The notes under the pieces are model-generated. The model had not been told where the DNA came from. It saw only the letters and a list, made by a program, of their open reading frames with translations, and ran no database searches. A stretch of 64,000 nt of DNA from Sandaracinaceae bacterium (GTDB lineage Bacteria > Myxococcota_A > Polyangia > Polyangiales > Sandaracinaceae): contig JAHBWG010000040.1 in NCBI GenBank assembly GCA_019637095.1, positions 1 through 64,000 of the forward strand, read 5' to 3'. Shown here in pieces: positions 32,498-41,612 of this stretch. Numbering within the stretch: position 1 is the first letter of the stretch; each line of letters opens with the position of its first letter. The translations under genes were made by a program, and so were the position numbers.

Positions 32498-33472
32498 CTA
32501 CGAGCGGCAGACGCCGTCGATGCAGGACTGGCCGCTCATGCAGTCGCTCGGCCCTGCGCAGTCGCTCGTCGCCTCGTTCGAGGTGGAGCAGACGTTCTCG
32601 AGGCAGAAGGTCAGCGCGACGTCGAAGAACGGACACTCGTTGTGCATGGTGCAGGGCGAGCGGCAGGTGCCGTTGCGGCAGACCGCGCCGGCCATGCACT
32701 CCGCGTCCGAGGAGCAGAACGGACGCGGGCGGTCATCGACGCGGCAGCGGCCCGACGCGCAGTAGCGCCCCTCGCCGCACTCGCTGTCCGTCGAGCACAC
32801 GTCGCGGCAGATCCCGTCGAGGCAGACACGGCCGGAGGCGCAGTCGGCGTTGGTGCCGCAGCCGACGACGGGCGGGATCTCGACGCAGTAGCCTTCATCG
32901 GTGCACCCGAAGCCCGAGGGGCACGGGTTCGCCTCGCCGCACGCCGGGGCGCACGTCTGGTCGACGCAGATCCGCCCCTCGCCGCACTCGGAGCTGAAGC
33001 GGCAGGTGTCGTCGGTCGCGCGGCACTCGCCGTCCACGCAGACCTGACCCGACTCGCAGCCGGCGTCCGACTCGCAGGCGGGCGGCGACACGCGCGGGGT
33101 GCACACCCCGTCGAGGCACTCGAGGTCGGCGTCGCAGTCCGCGTTCGTCTCGCAGGTGCCCGGCGTCGGCGTCGGGGTCGGCTCCGTCGGGGCCACACAC
33201 CAGCCCTCACGGCAGACCGTGCCGGCGACGCAGTCGTCGTCGCTCCGACAGCCGGCGTAGGCGCACCCGAGATCGGTGCAGCGCTCGCCGGTGGGACATT
33301 CGAAGTCCCCTCGGCAGAGCGTGCGATCGGGCGGGTCGACCGCGCGGCAGCCGACGCCGTCGCAGTAGTAGCAGCCGGCCGCGTCGCAGTAGTAGTCCTC
33401 CTGCGCGCAGCCACCGAGCGCCGCGGCGGCGCCGAGGGTGACGAACGAGATGAAGGCGAGGCGGTGGAGCAC
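32498..33472 (-). CDS. Cysteine-rich lipoprotein with repeated CxxDxxC modules
   Basis: About 324 residues. GTG 33472 is chosen from AGAAAGG 6 nt upstream (33490 is an alternative); the lipobox is LGGC. The mature chain is a series of ~25-35-residue modules such as CETNADCDADLECLDGVC and CSTDSECGEGRYCASGRC, with a Thr-Pro linker (PTPTPTP). It is the third member in this window of the same surface-lipoprotein class. Function unknown. Confidence 0.83.
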   Translation of the reverse strand: MLHRLAFISFVTLGAAAALGGCAQEDYYCDAAGCYYCDGVGCRAVDPPDRTLCRGDFECPTGERCTDLGCAYAGCRSDDDCVAGTVCREGWCVAPTEPTPTPTPGTCETNADCDADLECLDGVCTPRVSPPACESDAGCESGQVCVDGECRATDDTCRFSSECGEGRICVDQTCAPACGEANPCPSGFGCTDEGYCVEIPPVVGCGTNADCASGRVCLDGICRDVCSTDSECGEGRYCASGRCRVDDRPRPFCSSDAECMAGAVCRNGTCRSPCTMHNECPFFDVALTFCLENVCSTSNEATSDCAGPSDCMSGQSCIDGVCRS

Positions 33473-33651
33473 GACGTACCTTTCTCCCACGCGAGCGAGG
33501 GCGGGGGCGATCCCGGGTGTACCAGGATCCGTGCCATGGCGCCCACTCCACGGGATCGCGTTCGATTCGGCGTCATCGTCAACGCGGGTTCACGCGCCAC
33601 GCGGGCGGCAGTGAACCCCGCGGCACGAGGCGGCCTGCTACCATCCCGCGC

Positions 33652-34278
33652 GTGAGAGGCGCCGCCGCGCTCGTCCTGGTCTCGGTGCTCGGCGCCTGCG
33701 GGGGCGGCGCGCGCGACGAGGGGCCGGCGCGCGCCGTCGCGGCTTACGCGGCCGCGCTCCAGCGCGGCGACGGCGCGAGCGCGTGGGACTCGCTCGACGA
33801 GGAGGCGCGCCACGGCCGGAGCCGAGGCGCGCACGACGCGCTGATGGCGACCAACGCGGCCGAGCTGCGCGAGCAAGGGGAGGCGCTCGCGCGCGCGGGG
33901 GAGGGCGTCGCGGCGCACGCGCGGCTCGAGCTCGCGAGCGGCGAGTCGGTGCTCTTGGTGCTCGAGCCCGGCGGCTGGCGCGTCGCGGGTGGCGTGCTCG
34001 ACGCGACCGGGCTCGCGACCCCGCTCGACGCGGTCGCCGCGTTCCGGCGCGCGCTCTCCCGTCGCGACCTGTCCGGCGTCGAGCGCGTGCTCGCCCGTCA
34101 GACGCGCGCGGAGTGGGAGGCGGAGCTGCGCCGGCTGCTCGACGCGACGGCCGACGCGGACGATCTCGAGGTGGAGGTGCAGGGCGATCGCGCCCGCGTG
34201 CGCACGAGCGGCGGGGGCTCGATCGAGCTCGTCCGCGAGTCCGGCGAGTGGCGCGTGCTCGACGTGCACGGCCCCTGA
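33652..34278 (+). CDS. Lipoprotein with two related alpha/beta domains
   Basis: A 208-residue protein from GTG 33652, lipobox LGAC. The mature chain shows two halves with the same opening, ARAVAAYAAALQRGDG and LDAVAAFRRALSRRDL, each followed by helix then strands ending in VLLVLEPGGWRVA or IELVRESGEWRVL. This resembles paired NTF2/DUF4878-like folds. Function unknown. The serine-hydrolase gene begins 38 bp downstream and may share its transcript. Confidence 0.75.
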   Translation: MRGAAALVLVSVLGACGGGARDEGPARAVAAYAAALQRGDGASAWDSLDEEARHGRSRGAHDALMATNAAELREQGEALARAGEGVAAHARLELASGESVLLVLEPGGWRVAGGVLDATGLATPLDAVAAFRRALSRRDLSGVERVLARQTRAEWEAELRRLLDATADADDLEVEVQGDRARVRTSGGGSIELVRESGEWRVLDVHGP

Positions 34279-34316
34279 CCGAGCACGTCTCGCGCCGACG
34301 GCGTAGGATCGCGCGC

Positions 34317-35297
34317 GTGCAGGGTGCGCCCGGGTGGGCCACGGCGGTCTTCGGCCCCGAAGGCCCGGCGTCGATCGAGGTGGGCGGCCGCGCGGATCTG
34401 GCGCGGGATGAAGCCGTCACGCGCGCGACGCGCTTCCGCTGGTACTCGGTGACGAAGCTCGTGACGGCGATGGCGACGCTCCGCGCCGTCGAGGCCGGGC
34501 GGCTCGCGCTCGACGACGACGTGCGGGCGCGGCTCGACTGGTTCCGTCCGAGCGCGCCGGTGACCGTCCGCCACCTCCTCGCGCACGCGTCGGGGCTCGC
34601 GGATCCGAACGCGACGGGCTGGGTCCACCCGCCCGGGCGCGCGCTGCGCCCGCCCGGCGTGCTCGCGAGGGAGACCTTCGCGCGCCACCCGCGCCTGCGC
34701 TCGGCGCCCGGCGCGGTCGCTCGGTACACGAACCTCGGCTACCTCGTCCTGGGCGAGCTGCTCGCCGAGGTCGAGGGGGGCTACGAGCGCGCCGCCGCCG
34801 CCGTCCTCGCGCGCTCGGGCGCGCACCGCGCGAGCTTCTCCGTGGACGGCGCCGCGCGCGGGCACGAGGCGCTCGCGAGCGCGCGCACGCTCGTCATGGC
34901 CGCGTTGTTCGGCCGCCGCACGCCTGGCCTCGTCGCGTACGTGCGCGAGGGCTGGGTCGGGCTCTCGCCGTTCGCGATCGAGGGGCAGGCGTATGGCGGC
35001 CTCGTGGGCTCGATCGAGGATCTCGTCGCGCTCGGCCGCGCGCTCCTCGCCCCGGGGCTCGTGCTGGAGGCGCCGACGCTGCGGGCGATGCGCGCGCGCG
35101 CCGCGAGCGGCCCGGCGGGCGCGTACGGGCTCGGGCCGTGGCTCCACGGCGACGGCTGGATCGGTCACGGCGGCGAGGCCGGCGGCTTCCGCGCCGAGCT
35201 CCACGTGCACCCGGAGCGCGGGCGGGGCTTCGCGATCCTCGTGAACGCCGGCGCCGCGCCGACCGGCGCGCGGGTGGACGAGCTCAAGCGAGCTTGA
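34317..35297 (+). CDS. Beta-lactamase-fold serine hydrolase
   Basis: A 326-residue protein from GTG 34317. The penicillin-binding-protein/class-C motifs are all visible: SVTK (Ser44-Lys47), YTN at ~residue 140 (ARYTNLGYL) and HGGEAGG near 285. Such enzymes act as esterases, carboxypeptidases or beta-lactamases. No signal peptide is obvious, suggesting a cytoplasmic hydrolase. Its 3' end overlaps the converging glycosylase gene by 14 bp. Confidence 0.87.
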   Translation: MQGAPGWATAVFGPEGPASIEVGGRADLARDEAVTRATRFRWYSVTKLVTAMATLRAVEAGRLALDDDVRARLDWFRPSAPVTVRHLLAHASGLADPNATGWVHPPGRALRPPGVLARETFARHPRLRSAPGAVARYTNLGYLVLGELLAEVEGGYERAAAAVLARSGAHRASFSVDGAARGHEALASARTLVMAALFGRRTPGLVAYVREGWVGLSPFAIEGQAYGGLVGSIEDLVALGRALLAPGLVLEAPTLRAMRARAASGPAGAYGLGPWLHGDGWIGHGGEAGGFRAELHVHPERGRGFAILVNAGAAPTGARVDELKRA

Positions 35298-35997
35298 CGC
35301 CGAGCGCGGCGAGCTCGCGGTCGACCGCCTCGCCCCAGCCTTGGTTGGCGAGCGGGCTCGCCGGGCTCGGGTGGAGGATCCGGCCGACGCGCACCTGCTC
35401 GCCCAGGACGGCGCGCACGCGGTCCTCGGCGAACTTGCCGACGCCGACGACGAGCGCCGGCGCGAGCGCCGCGATGCTCGCCGCGAGCGCCTCGTCGCAG
35501 GCGTCGAACAGGGGCTCGCGCTCTTCGCGCGGGAGCTTCTCGGGCACGCGGTTGCGCCCGCTCGCCTCCATGAACACGAGCGGGCAGTAGTTGAGGACGA
35601 AGAAGCGTCCGAAGAACGCCGCGGGGGTGCCGAACCGATCGCGCGCCCAGCCCCAGAGGCGGGTCCCGCTCACCTCGGTGCGCGTCGAGGACAAGCCGAC
35701 GATCTTGCGCTTGGGGTGCTCGCGCGCCGGCGCGCCGACCGCGCCCGAGATGCCCATCCAGTCGCGCACGATCCCAGGATCCCCGAACGGGACGCCCGTC
35801 TGCGCCATCCCGAACGGGCCCGGGTTCATCCCGACGAGCACCACCTCGCGGCGCCCCTCGCCGTAGCGGCGCAGGTAGTCCTCGTGTGGGGCGCGCGCGT
35901 AGGCGAGCGGGTTGTAGACGTAGGCGGTCGGCGCGCCGAACGCGAGCGCGTCGACGCGCGCGGACAGGCGCCGATCGATCGCGACGAGCGCGCTCAA
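35284..35997 (-). CDS. SMUG1-type uracil-DNA glycosylase
   Basis: A 237-residue glycosylase. The uracil-binding motif GMNPGPFGMAQTGVPFG (~residues 55-71) and the C-terminal HPSPASP loop match SMUG1-like enzymes, which remove uracil and oxidised pyrimidines from DNA. No better start is available than TTG 35997, which overlaps the glycosyltransferase stop by 4 bp (TTGA), implying coupled translation. The pairing of a DNA-repair gene with a glycosyltransferase seems to be a shared transcript only. Confidence 0.88.
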   Translation of the reverse strand: MSALVAIDRRLSARVDALAFGAPTAYVYNPLAYARAPHEDYLRRYGEGRREVVLVGMNPGPFGMAQTGVPFGDPGIVRDWMGISGAVGAPAREHPKRKIVGLSSTRTEVSGTRLWGWARDRFGTPAAFFGRFFVLNYCPLVFMEASGRNRVPEKLPREEREPLFDACDEALAASIAALAPALVVGVGKFAEDRVRAVLGEQVRVGRILHPSPASPLANQGWGEAVDRELAALGVKLA

Positions 35998-37436
35998 CGG
36001 GCCTGGTAGAGGCTGAGCCCGCCGACGTAGAGGAACCCGAACATGAAGAACAAGAGGAACGGGATGCTCATCCACGCGCCGATGGAGACCGCGAGCACGA
36101 TCGTGCCGACGAAGTAGAGCCCGAAGAGGAACTCGAGCACGGCGAAGAGGTTCTTGCCGGCCTTGTAGCGCTTCTTCACCCAGCTCTCGTCGCGCTTGAC
36201 CACGCCGTGCTTGGGCGTGCGCACGAACTCGCTGTCGGTGCCGAAGATGCCCTCGGCGACCGCGCGCGCGTTGTTGAGCGACAGCCCGATGCCGAGCGCC
36301 ATCATCATCGGCAGCCGGCGCAGCGCCTCCCACAGGCCGTTGTAGAGCGCGTGGTGGGTCGTCAGGTAGAAGAGCACGATCGAGCCGCTCGTCGCCGCGA
36401 AGAGCGGCACGTCGAGCAGGAGCAGCTCCGGCGAGCTCATCGACTGCCGCATCAGCATGTTCGGGAGCTGCAGCAGCGCGAGCACGATCAGGAACACGTA
36501 CGCGAAGTTGTTCGTGAGGTGGAAGAGCGCCTCGAGCTTCACGTGGAAGGGGAGCTTCGCGCGCAGCACGATCGGCAGGAGCTTCTTCGCCGTCTGCGCC
36601 GAGCCCTTCGCCCAGCGGAACTGCTGCGTCTTGAAGCTGTTCATCTCGCACGGGATCTCGGCCGGCGCGAGCGCGTCGGGCACGTACACGAAGCGCCAGC
36701 CCGCGAGCTGCGCCCGGAAGGACAGGTCCATGTCCTCCGTCAACGTGTCGTGCTGCCATCCACCGGCGTCGACGATCGTCGCCTTGCGCCACATCCCGGC
36801 GGTGCCGTTGAAGTTGAAGAAGCGCCCGGAGCGGTTGCGCGCGATGTGCTCCACCACGAAGTGCCCGTCGAGCATCATCGACTGCACCCGCGTCAGCATC
36901 GAGTAGTCGCGGTTCAGGTGGCCCCAGCGCGCCTGCACCATGCCGACCTTCGGGTCGGTGAAGTGGTGGATGAGGTCCTCTACGATCGTCGGCGTCGGCA
37001 CGAAGTCCGCGTCGAAGACGAGCACGTAGTCGCCCTTGGCCTCGTGCAGGCCCTCCTCGAGCGCGCCGGCCTTGTAGCCGACGCGGTTGGTCCGGTGGCG
37101 GTAGACGGCGTCGTATCCGCGCTCGACGAGCTCGTCGACCTTCGCCTTCGCGATCTGGACGGTCTCGTCGGTCGAGTCGTCGAGGACCTGGATCTCCAGC
37201 TTGTCCTTCGGGTACTCGAGGCCCGCCACGCTCTCGATGAGGCGCTCGGCGACGTACAGCTCGTTGAACATCGGGAGCTGCACGGTGACGCGCGGCAGCG
37301 TCTCGAAGCGCTTGAGCGGCTTGGGCGCGCGCTTCTTGTGCTTCCAGTAGAGATAGACGAGCTGGCCTCGGTGGAACCCGTAAACCGCCAGGATCCCGAG
37401 GGTCACCATGTACACGCCGATGACGAACGCTTCCAT
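35994..37436 (-). CDS. Family-2 membrane glycosyltransferase
   Basis: A 480-residue processive-type GT2. Catalytic pieces are in order: LDDSTDET, VFDADFVP (DxD), TEDMDL and QQFRW (QxxRW). One N-terminal and about four C-terminal membrane helices fit cellulose-synthase-like or glucomannan-synthase-like enzymes that polymerise sugars and pass the chain through the inner membrane. No BcsB- or export-type partner is next to it, so the polymer is unknown. ATG 37436 chosen. Confidence 0.92.
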   Translation of the reverse strand: MEAFVIGVYMVTLGILAVYGFHRGQLVYLYWKHKKRAPKPLKRFETLPRVTVQLPMFNELYVAERLIESVAGLEYPKDKLEIQVLDDSTDETVQIAKAKVDELVERGYDAVYRHRTNRVGYKAGALEEGLHEAKGDYVLVFDADFVPTPTIVEDLIHHFTDPKVGMVQARWGHLNRDYSMLTRVQSMMLDGHFVVEHIARNRSGRFFNFNGTAGMWRKATIVDAGGWQHDTLTEDMDLSFRAQLAGWRFVYVPDALAPAEIPCEMNSFKTQQFRWAKGSAQTAKKLLPIVLRAKLPFHVKLEALFHLTNNFAYVFLIVLALLQLPNMLMRQSMSSPELLLLDVPLFAATSGSIVLFYLTTHHALYNGLWEALRRLPMMMALGIGLSLNNARAVAEGIFGTDSEFVRTPKHGVVKRDESWVKKRYKAGKNLFAVLEFLFGLYFVGTIVLAVSIGAWMSIPFLLFFMFGFLYVGGLSLYQAR

Positions 37437-37504
37437 CGCGCTCAGTCATACGCGACGGATTGTCATCGAAATGTACTCGTTCGTATTCTTTCTTCGGACG
37501 CGGC

Positions 37505-38821
37505 TCACACGTCGGGCCACCACTGGGTCGGCAGGCCGCGGGTCTGCATCAGCGCGGCCATGTCCATGCTGATCGCGACCGAGACGTGGATCAGGAAGCC
37601 GCTCCAGATCGAGCGCGTGCGCATCGCGAGCGTCCCCAGGACGATCCCCGCGATGATCGCGGCGAGCGTCTCGAGGAACGGCTTGCCGAAGTGGATCATG
37701 CAGTAGGGGACGACCATCGCGTAGATCACGTGGCTCCCCATCGCGCGCTTGCCCGCCTTGAGCCAGAAGCCGCGGAAGAAGAACTCGAGGGAGAAGAACT
37801 GCGCCGCGTAGAGCGCCTCCCAGGCCCAGAAGTCGTACCAGGAGCGCGAGGCGTCGCGATAGAACGGGTAATACGTGCGGAACGAGTCCTCGTAGGACAC
37901 GCCGTAGACGAGCGCGAGGACGAAGCCGAAGAAGAGGACGTAGATCCACACGTGATCGGCGAACCCGCGCGGACAGAGCCCGTGCTCGGCGATCGGGCGC
38001 CGCAGCACCAGCCGGATCACGAGCGCGGGCAGCACGAAGAACCCGAGCACGCGCCAGCCCGACCACCACACGAAGTCGATCAGCCGGCGGAACGGCGAGT
38101 CGCGCACGACCGCGAAGAAGGTCTCCGGCGGCGCGAGGCGGCCGGGCGGGTCGTAGTGGTCGACGATCTCGCGCAGCGTCGGCGCGTGGCCGAAGTACTC
38201 CATCAGCGCCAGGCAGACCGCGCCGGTCGAGAGCGCGACGATCGGGCCCCACGCGTAGCCCGCGCCGCCGTCTGCCTCGCGCGCGCGCGCGGCCTCGGCG
38301 TCGAGCTCGCGCCAGGTCGCGACGAAGAAGCGGCGGGGATCGAGGTCGCGGGCCTTCTCCCAGAAGGGCCCGTGGATCTCGAGCGCGAACGGCGGGTCCG
38401 CCGGCGCGGCGCGGTCGAGCCCGTCGATCAAGAACGCGATCCCGGCGAACCCGAGCGCGACCGCGACCAGCGGCCCGTACGGGTGCGCGGCGATGACCTC
38501 GCGGATCTCCGGGCGCGTGAGGAACGCCGGGTAGAGCAGCCCGACCGCGCCCGCGCCGAGCAACAGCGCGCCGAGCGGAAAGGCCCACGGCGCCGGGCGC
38601 GCGGGCAGGCGCCGCGCGCGCGCGTCGCGATCGCGGTAGAAGCGGCCGCCTACTGCGCAGAGTGCGCCGCCGAGCACGCCGAGCGCGCCGTAGGCGCCGA
38701 GCTCCGCGCCGCGCTCGAGCCCGACGAGCGCGAGCCCGACCGCGAGCCCCGCCCAGCCCGCGCGCGCGATCCACTCGCCGCGGTGGTCCATCCGCGGGCT
38801 CGGCGCGCCGGCGGCGCCCAT
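37505..38821 (-). CDS. CPBP-family intramembrane protease
   Basis: A 438-residue polytopic protein. The C-terminal CPBP/Abi motifs are present: EFFFRGFWLKAG (Glu/Arg site), MIHFGKPFLET and SGFLIHVSVAISMD. The N-terminal half (~200 residues) is a further membrane region not typical of the family. CPBP proteins process prenylated or membrane proteins, but targets are unknown. ATG 38821 lies 5 nt after the gltX stop, so it is probably cotranscribed with gltX; ATG 38791 is possible. Confidence 0.85.
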   Translation of the reverse strand: MGAAGAPSPRMDHRGEWIARAGWAGLAVGLALVGLERGAELGAYGALGVLGGALCAVGGRFYRDRDARARRLPARPAPWAFPLGALLLGAGAVGLLYPAFLTRPEIREVIAAHPYGPLVAVALGFAGIAFLIDGLDRAAPADPPFALEIHGPFWEKARDLDPRRFFVATWRELDAEAARAREADGGAGYAWGPIVALSTGAVCLALMEYFGHAPTLREIVDHYDPPGRLAPPETFFAVVRDSPFRRLIDFVWWSGWRVLGFFVLPALVIRLVLRRPIAEHGLCPRGFADHVWIYVLFFGFVLALVYGVSYEDSFRTYYPFYRDASRSWYDFWAWEALYAAQFFSLEFFFRGFWLKAGKRAMGSHVIYAMVVPYCMIHFGKPFLETLAAIIAGIVLGTLAMRTRSIWSGFLIHVSVAISMDMAALMQTRGLPTQWWPDV

Positions 38822-38826
38822 CGCCG

Positions 38827-40275
38827 TCAGCCCTCGGCCTCGAGCTTCGCGATCGCCGCGTCGAGCCGCGCGAGGCAACGCGTCTTGCCCAGCACCTCCA
38901 TGACCTCGAACAGGCCCGGCGTCGCGGTGCGACCGCTGAGCGCGACGCGCACCGCCTGCGCGTAGTCCTTGAAGGTCAGGCCCTCGGCCTCCATCCACGC
39001 CTTGACCGCGTCCTCGAGCGAGACGCGCTCGAACGGCTCGTGCCCCGCGGTGAGCGCGCGGAAGCTGCGCAGCGGCGCGAGCACCGACGGCGCGAGCTGC
39101 TTGGCCGCCTTCTCGTCGAGCTCGGGCGGCTCGCGGAAGTAGTAGTCGATCATGTTCGCGACGTCGGCGAGGGTGACCGCGCGCTGGCGCACCGTCTCGA
39201 CGGCCGGCACGAGCCGCGGGTCGTCCGGCGCGATCGCGAGCCCGCGCGCCTCCGCGAAGGGCAGCGCCGCGGCCGCGATCACGTCGCCCGGCATGCGCCG
39301 CAGGTGGTGGGCCTGGACGTGCGCGAGCTTCTTCTCGTCGTAGCCCGCGCCCTCCTTGCCGACGCCGGACCAGTCGAACCTCTCGATCAGCTCCTCGCGC
39401 GTCAGGAGCTCGTCGTCCCCGTGGCTCCAGCCCAGGCGCGCCAGGTAGTTCAGCAGGCCGTCGGGCACGAAGCCGCGCTCGCGGTAGACCTCCACCGAGC
39501 CCGCGTCGTCGCGCTTGCTCATCTTCTTGCGGCGCTCGTCGAGGATCATCGGCAGGTGCGCGAACGCGGGCGCCTCGGCGCCGAGCGCGCGCCAGATCAA
39601 GATCTGCATCGGCGTGTTGATCACGTGGTCGTCGCCGCGCGCGACCAGCGTGATCCCCATCTCGAGGTCGTCGACGACGCAGCCGAAGTTGTAGAGCGGG
39701 ATCCCGTCCGAGCGCATCAGGACCTCGTCCTGGAGCTCGCGGTGTCCGATCTCGATGGTGCCCTTCACCAGGTCGTCCCAGCCGGTCGCCCCCTCGTGCG
39801 GGACCTTCAGGCGATAGACGAACGGGACGTCACCCGCCGGCCAGTCGCGCTCGGTCTTGTCCCGCCACCAGCCGGGGTACTTGAAGCCGCGCTTGCCGCC
39901 GTGCTCGCGCTCGTGCGCGCGGCGCGCCTCGTCGAGCTCCGCCTTGGTCGCGTAGCACCGGTAGGCGCGGCCCTCTTCGACGAGCCGGTCCGCGTGCGCG
40001 CGGTAGATCGGGAGCCGCTCGCGCTGGAAGTACGGCCCGTCCGCGCCGCCGACCCGCGGGCCCTCGTCCCAGTCGAGGCCGAGCCAGTCGAGCGCGTCGA
40101 AGATCGCCTGCACGCTCGCCTCGGTCGATCGCGCGACGTCGGTGTCCTCGATCCGCAGGATGAAGGTCCCGCCCGTCTTCTTCGCCCAGAGCCAGTTGTA
40201 GAGCGCCGTCCGGGCGCCGCCGATGTGGAGGTAGCCGGTGGGCGAGGGCGCGAAGCGGACCCTGACGGACGACAT
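38827..40275 (-). CDS. gltX: Glutamyl-tRNA synthetase
   Basis: A 482-residue class-I synthetase. The HIGH motif appears as HIGG in APSPTGYLHIGGART, and the KMSKR loop as KKMSKRDD. Length and domain order are standard. It charges tRNA-Glu for translation. ATG 40275 is chosen because the N-terminus then begins MSSVRVRFAPSPTG; an earlier in-frame start (40293) adds six unconserved residues. The divergent M16 gene starts only 23 bp away. Confidence 0.96.
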   Translation of the reverse strand: MSSVRVRFAPSPTGYLHIGGARTALYNWLWAKKTGGTFILRIEDTDVARSTEASVQAIFDALDWLGLDWDEGPRVGGADGPYFQRERLPIYRAHADRLVEEGRAYRCYATKAELDEARRAHEREHGGKRGFKYPGWWRDKTERDWPAGDVPFVYRLKVPHEGATGWDDLVKGTIEIGHRELQDEVLMRSDGIPLYNFGCVVDDLEMGITLVARGDDHVINTPMQILIWRALGAEAPAFAHLPMILDERRKKMSKRDDAGSVEVYRERGFVPDGLLNYLARLGWSHGDDELLTREELIERFDWSGVGKEGAGYDEKKLAHVQAHHLRRMPGDVIAAAALPFAEARGLAIAPDDPRLVPAVETVRQRAVTLADVANMIDYYFREPPELDEKAAKQLAPSVLAPLRSFRALTAGHEPFERVSLEDAVKAWMEAEGLTFKDYAQAVRVALSGRTATPGLFEVMEVLGKTRCLARLDAAIAKLEAEG

Positions 40276-40298
40276 CGCGTGCGCCGATAGCACACTGT

Positions 40299-41612
40299 AT
40301 GCTCCCGTGCTTCCGGATGCGCCGCCCGAGCGAACGAGTTGGTGTGGTCCCGTTCGGCGCGGCCCTCGTGGTCGAGCGCTGGCGCCTTTCGAACGGCCTC
40401 ACCGTCCTCTTACTCCCCGACCCGAGCGCCCCGCTCATCAGCTACCACACGTGGTTCCGGGTCGGCTCCCGCTACGAAGAGGAGGGCAAGACCGGCCTCG
40501 CCCACTTCTTCGAGCACATGATGTTCAACGAGACCGAGCGGCTCGCCTGGGGCGAGTTCGACCGGCGGATCGAGGAGGCGGGCGGCGAGACGAACGCGGC
40601 GACCTGGATCGACTGGACCTACTACCACGAGTCGCTGCCGAAGGACGGGCTCGGGCTGGCGATCGAGCTCGAGGCCGAGCGGATGGGCCGCCTGGTCGTG
40701 CAGAAGGCGCAGGTCGAGTCCGAGCGCGAGGTCGTCGCCAACGAGCGGCGCATGGCCGTCGAGGACAGCGTCCGCGGCAAGGCGGACGAGCTGCTCGCCG
40801 AGCTCGCGTACGGGCGTCACCATCCGCACGGCTGGCCGACGATCGGCTGGATGGCGGACATCGAGGGCTACCGCGTCGCCGACTGCAAGGCGTTCTACCG
40901 GACGTGGTACGCGCCCAACAACGCCACCGTGGTCGTCGCCGGCGACTTCGACCCGGCGGACGCGCTGGCGCGGATCGAGGCGGCGTACGGCGCCTTGCGC
41001 CCGGTGAAGCTGCCCGCGCGCGCCGCGCCGCCGCCGAGCCGCCAGCGCGCCGAGCGCCGCGCGAAGCTCCCGTGGCCGACGCCGTCCGAGAAGCTCCTGA
41101 TCGGGTGGCACGGGCCCGCGCAAGGCGAGCGCGACCACGCGGTCGCCGAGCTGATCCACGACCTCTGGATCGGCGGTCGGAGCGGGCGGCTCCGCAAGCG
41201 CCTCGTCGACGACCTCGAGATCGTCACCCGCATCCGCGGCCACGTCGGCGGGCTCGCGCACGCGGGCCTGTTCGATCTCTGGATCGAGCTGCGCGAGGGC
41301 GTCGAGGCCGCCCGCGCGCTCGCCGTCGTCGACGCGGAGGTCGCCCGCCTGGCCGGCGAGCTCGTGCCGGCGGACGAGCTCGACAAGGTCAAGGCCCGCA
41401 CCGAGCTCTTCACCCTGGGGGCCGTCGAGACGATGAACGAGAAGGCGTATCAGGTGGGATTCGGGGAGACGGTGGTCGGAGACCCCGCCCACGTCTTCGC
41501 CCGCCTCGACGAGGCGCGCGAGGTGACGGCCGAGGACGTCCGCCGGGTATCGAGCTCGGTGCTGCGCACCGCGCGCCGATCGATCGTCCACGTGGTGCCG
41601 GAGGGCGCGTGA
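40299..41612 (+). CDS. M16 metallopeptidase, catalytic subunit
   Basis: A 437-residue M16 (pitrilysin/processing-peptidase-like) protein. The inverted zinc motif HFFEH (in GLAHFFEHMMF) and the distal Glu in ESEREVVANE are present, so it should be active. No signal peptide is seen with ATG 40299; MRR at 40317 is an alternative. It overlaps the next gene by 4 bp (GTGA). The pair matches the common bacterial two-subunit M16 arrangement in which only one subunit holds zinc. Confidence 0.92.
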   Translation: MLPCFRMRRPSERVGVVPFGAALVVERWRLSNGLTVLLLPDPSAPLISYHTWFRVGSRYEEEGKTGLAHFFEHMMFNETERLAWGEFDRRIEEAGGETNAATWIDWTYYHESLPKDGLGLAIELEAERMGRLVVQKAQVESEREVVANERRMAVEDSVRGKADELLAELAYGRHHPHGWPTIGWMADIEGYRVADCKAFYRTWYAPNNATVVVAGDFDPADALARIEAAYGALRPVKLPARAAPPPSRQRAERRAKLPWPTPSEKLLIGWHGPAQGERDHAVAELIHDLWIGGRSGRLRKRLVDDLEIVTRIRGHVGGLAHAGLFDLWIELREGVEAARALAVVDAEVARLAGELVPADELDKVKARTELFTLGAVETMNEKAYQVGFGETVVGDPAHVFARLDEAREVTAEDVRRVSSSVLRTARRSIVHVVPEGA

